7,810 nucleotides of DNA, from positions 1 through 7,810 of the forward strand of contig JAKLKT010000122.1 of the NCBI GenBank assembly GCA_023150495.1, in the 5' to 3' direction. The stretch comes from Planctomycetota bacterium (GTDB taxonomy: Bacteria > Planctomycetota > PLA2). Positions 5,981 to 7,810 of this stretch are shown here, piece by piece. Within the stretch, counting starts at the first letter, position 1, and every line of letters begins with the position of its first letter. Below the pieces are notes generated by a model. That model was given only the letters and a program-made list of their open reading frames with translations. It had not been told where the DNA came from and did not search any database. The translations under genes and the position numbers were made by a program.

Positions 5981-5988
5981 TCAGCCGC
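5975..5988. terminator. Small hairpin at the lipA stop, between convergent reading frames
   Basis: GCGGC-GTCA-GCCGC forms a 5-bp stem with a 4-base loop that contains the lipA stop codon. It sits where lipA (minus) meets the plus-strand remnant, where a shared terminator would be expected. There is no T-tract on either side, and the stem is short for this GC content, so the call is weak. Confidence 0.2.
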
Positions 5989-6853
5989 GAAGGCGGGCCC
6001 GTTCGGCGTGGTAGCTCGAGCGGACGAGCGGGCCGCTCTCGACGTGGGCGAAGCCGAGGACGCGGGCGCATTCGCCGAGCTCCGCGAACTCCTCCGGCGT
6101 CGCGTACCGCTCCATCGGCAGGTGGTCCTCGTCCGGGCGCAGGTACTGGCCGATCGTCACGATCGAGACGCCCGCGGCGCGCAGGTCGCCGAGCGTGCCG
6201 CGAACCTCATCGCCCGTCTCGCCGAGGCCCAGCATCAGGCCGGACTTCGCGACGAGGCCCCGTCCAGCCGCGCGCGCGAGCACGTGCAGCGACCGCTCAT
6301 ACGCCGCGCTCGGCCGCACGCGGCGCTGCAGCCGCTTGACCGTCTCGATGTTGTGGTTGAGCACGTCGGGGCGCGCGTCGAACACGATGTCGAGATGCTC
6401 GTCGCGTCCGCGCAGGTCCGGGATCAGCACCTCGACCCCCACGCCGGGGCACGTCCGCCGGATCTCGCGGATCGACTCCGCGAAGACCCACGCGCCGCCG
6501 TCGGGCAGGTCGTCGCGGGCGACCGACGTGAGCACCGCGAACCGGAGGCCGAGCGCCTTGACGGCCTCGGCCGCCCGCCGCGGCTCGTGCGGGTCGAACG
6601 CGCGCGGCACGCCGCTCCTCACCGCGCAGAAGCCGCAGCTCCGCGTGCACGTGTTGCCGAGAAGCATGAGCGTCGCGGTCCCGCGGCTCCAGCACTCCCC
6701 GATGTTCGGGCAGCGCGCGGAGTGGCAGACCGTGTGGAGGCCGTGCGTCTCTACGACCTCCTCCGTGCGGCGGAACGACGCCCAGTCCTCGAGGCGGACC
6801 TTGAGCCACGGGGGTTTCCCCCCCGGCCCCCCCTTCCTCAGAACAGGATCCAC
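5981..6853 (-). CDS. lipA: Lipoyl synthase
   Basis: Radical SAM enzyme that inserts two sulfurs into protein-bound octanoyl groups, making the lipoyl cofactor of 2-oxo acid dehydrogenases and the glycine cleavage system. The protein is 290 residues, within the normal range. KPPWLKVRL (13-21) opens the conserved N-terminus. C43-x4-C48-x5-C54 binds the auxiliary [4Fe-4S] cluster consumed as sulfur donor. C69-x3-C73-x2-C76 is the radical SAM motif. GLMLGLGET (205-213) and the terminal RSSYHA (278-283), which supplies the serine ligand, are intact. The start is GTG 6853, inside the last 16 bases of the upstream E2 gene, with GGAG about 11 bases before it. The overlap implies co-transcription with E2, whose lipoyl domain is its likely substrate. 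Codons 7-12 contain two G7 tracts, coding Gly-rich residues just before the conserved core. Confidence 0.97.
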   Translation of the reverse strand: MDPVLRKGGPGGKPPWLKVRLEDWASFRRTEEVVETHGLHTVCHSARCPNIGECWSRGTATLMLLGNTCTRSCGFCAVRSGVPRAFDPHEPRRAAEAVKALGLRFAVLTSVARDDLPDGGAWVFAESIREIRRTCPGVGVEVLIPDLRGRDEHLDIVFDARPDVLNHNIETVKRLQRRVRPSAAYERSLHVLARAAGRGLVAKSGLMLGLGETGDEVRGTLGDLRAAGVSIVTIGQYLRPDEDHLPMERYATPEEFAELGECARVLGFAHVESGPLVRSSYHAERARLRG

Positions 6854-7810
6854 GTCTCGAACTTCTCCAGGTAGTGCCGGATCCGCTCGAGGAACTGCCC
6901 CCCGAGCGCGCCGTCCACGAGCCTGTGGTCGATGCCGACGGAGAGGAACACCTTGTGGCGGATCACGATCCGGTCGTCGATCACCGCGGGCCGCTTCTCG
7001 ATCGCGCCGACGCCGAGGATCGCCACCTGCGGCTGGTTGATGATCGGGAGGCCGCCGTAGCTTCCGAAGACGCCCATGTTCGTGACCGTGAAGGTCCCGC
7101 CCTGCGGCTCGTCGGGCTTGAGCTTCCCCTCGCGGCCTCGCCGCGCGAGGTCGTTCGCCTGCCGCGCGATCTCGGTGAGCGGGAGCGAGTCGGCGTTCCG
7201 GATCACCGGGACGATGAGCCCGTACGTCCCGTCTGCGTGCGGCACGGCGACCGCCATGCCGACGTTCACGTCCGCCTTCAGCGTGATCTGCGCCGCCTCC
7301 GGGTTCACCTGCGCGTTCACGTAGGGGAAGTCGCGGAGTGCCAGCGCGCTCGCCTTCAGGAAGAACGGCGTGAACGTGAGCTTCTCGCCGGTGCGCTCCT
7401 CGAACGGCCCCTTCGCGCGCTCGCGGAACTCGACGATCCCCGTCATGTCGGCCTCGGTCATGATGAAGACGTGCGCCGATGTGTGGATCGAGTGGACCAT
7501 GTGCTGCGCGATGAGCCCGCGCATGCGGTCCATGGGGACGATCTGGTCCGCCGCGGGCCGCGCCGGGGCCACGGCGCCGCCGGGGCGCTTCGCGAGGTAC
7601 GCGAGCACGTCGTCCTTCGTCACGCGGCCCTGCGCGCCGCTGCCCGCGATCGCGGCGAGCTCCGGCTCGGAGACGCCGTGGGCCTCGGCGATCGACCGCA
7701 CGAGCGGCGAGTAGAAACGCCCGTTCGCCGTGCGCGGCACCTTCGCCGCGACCGTCGCCACGGGTGCGGGAGCCGCGGGTCTCGGAAGAGGGGGGGGTGC
7801 GGGGGCCGGC
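6838..7810 (-). CDS. 2-oxo acid dehydrogenase E2 acyltransferase, 5' end cut by window
   Basis: Dihydrolipoyl acyltransferase core of a pyruvate- or branched-chain-2-oxo-acid dehydrogenase complex. It moves the acyl group from lipoyl-lysine to CoA. The frame is open to the window edge. The first 16 visible codons are a Pro/Ala linker, so the N-terminal lipoyl domain lies off the window, and a GTG at 7761 is internal rather than the start. Counting from 7761, the E1/E3-binding domain spans about 16-58 (FYSPLVRSIAEAHGV to RVTKDDVLAYL). The catalytic domain spans about 73-305 and includes TFTVTNMGVFGSYGG, INQPQVAILGVG and the active-site motif DHRLVDG, with His279 (6927-6925) and Asp283. The usual branched-chain or pyruvate-type E2 layout fits; the substrate cannot be told from this part. 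It ends at TGA 6840-6838, overlapping lipA by 16 bases. Confidence 0.95.
   Translation of the reverse strand, partial: PAPAPPPLPRPAAPAPVATVAAKVPRTANGRFYSPLVRSIAEAHGVSEPELAAIAGSGAQGRVTKDDVLAYLAKRPGGAVAPARPAADQIVPMDRMRGLIAQHMVHSIHTSAHVFIMTEADMTGIVEFRERAKGPFEERTGEKLTFTPFFLKASALALRDFPYVNAQVNPEAAQITLKADVNVGMAVAVPHADGTYGLIVPVIRNADSLPLTEIARQANDLARRGREGKLKPDEPQGGTFTVTNMGVFGSYGGLPIINQPQVAILGVGAIEKRPAVIDDRIVIRHKVFLSVGIDHRLVDGALGGQFLERIRHYLEKFETWILF

Noticed and set aside
5849..6874. Plus-strand frames opposite lipA
   Set aside because: These are shadows of lipA, whose minus-strand product carries all cluster-binding cysteines and the terminal RSSYHA.
7076..7714. Short plus-strand open frames opposite the E2 gene
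   Set aside because: They lie wholly within a continuous E2 coding sequence and show no domain, signal or ribosome-binding support.

Overview
The window is very GC-rich bacterial DNA. It holds two minus-strand metabolic blocks with a small plus-strand signalling/motility island between them. Base composition, the secreted Ca-binding-repeat remnant and the gene mix fit a free-living soil, sediment or groundwater bacterium. I cannot name the phylum from sequence alone.

Left block (1-2808, minus): a tightly overlapping operon transcribed right to left, tetR -> hcrC -> hcrA. It encodes a TetR-family repressor, the [2Fe-2S] small subunit and the molybdopterin large subunit (cut by the window edge) of a 4-hydroxybenzoyl-CoA reductase-type xanthine-oxidase-family enzyme. 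The tetR start codon lies inside a perfect 7-4-7 inverted repeat. A -10-like hexamer sits just upstream and an in-frame stop lies two codons before the GTG, so an autoregulated, probably leaderless, transcript is likely.

Centre (2917-5573, plus): the most unusual part. A 666-residue protein carries two PilZ (c-di-GMP-binding) domains, a proline-rich linker and a complete PilT-type retraction ATPase. A stand-alone 162-residue PilZ protein follows. The three PilZ domains align without gaps over 68 residues and all keep RxxxR, a 22-residue spacing and D/NxSxxG. This looks like a compact device coupling c-di-GMP directly to a type IV pilus-type motor. The 167-base gap between the two genes can form several hairpins.

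Right part (5611-7810): a degraded plus-strand remnant of a secreted protein with DxDxDGxxD repeats, possibly of a transglutaminase-like family. It has a frame switch and probably an internal deletion. Next is a minus-strand pair: the 2-oxo acid dehydrogenase E2 acyltransferase (5' end off the window) followed with a 16-base overlap by lipA, whose product makes the lipoyl cofactor used by E2.

No tRNA, rRNA, CRISPR array, IS element or recombinase was seen.
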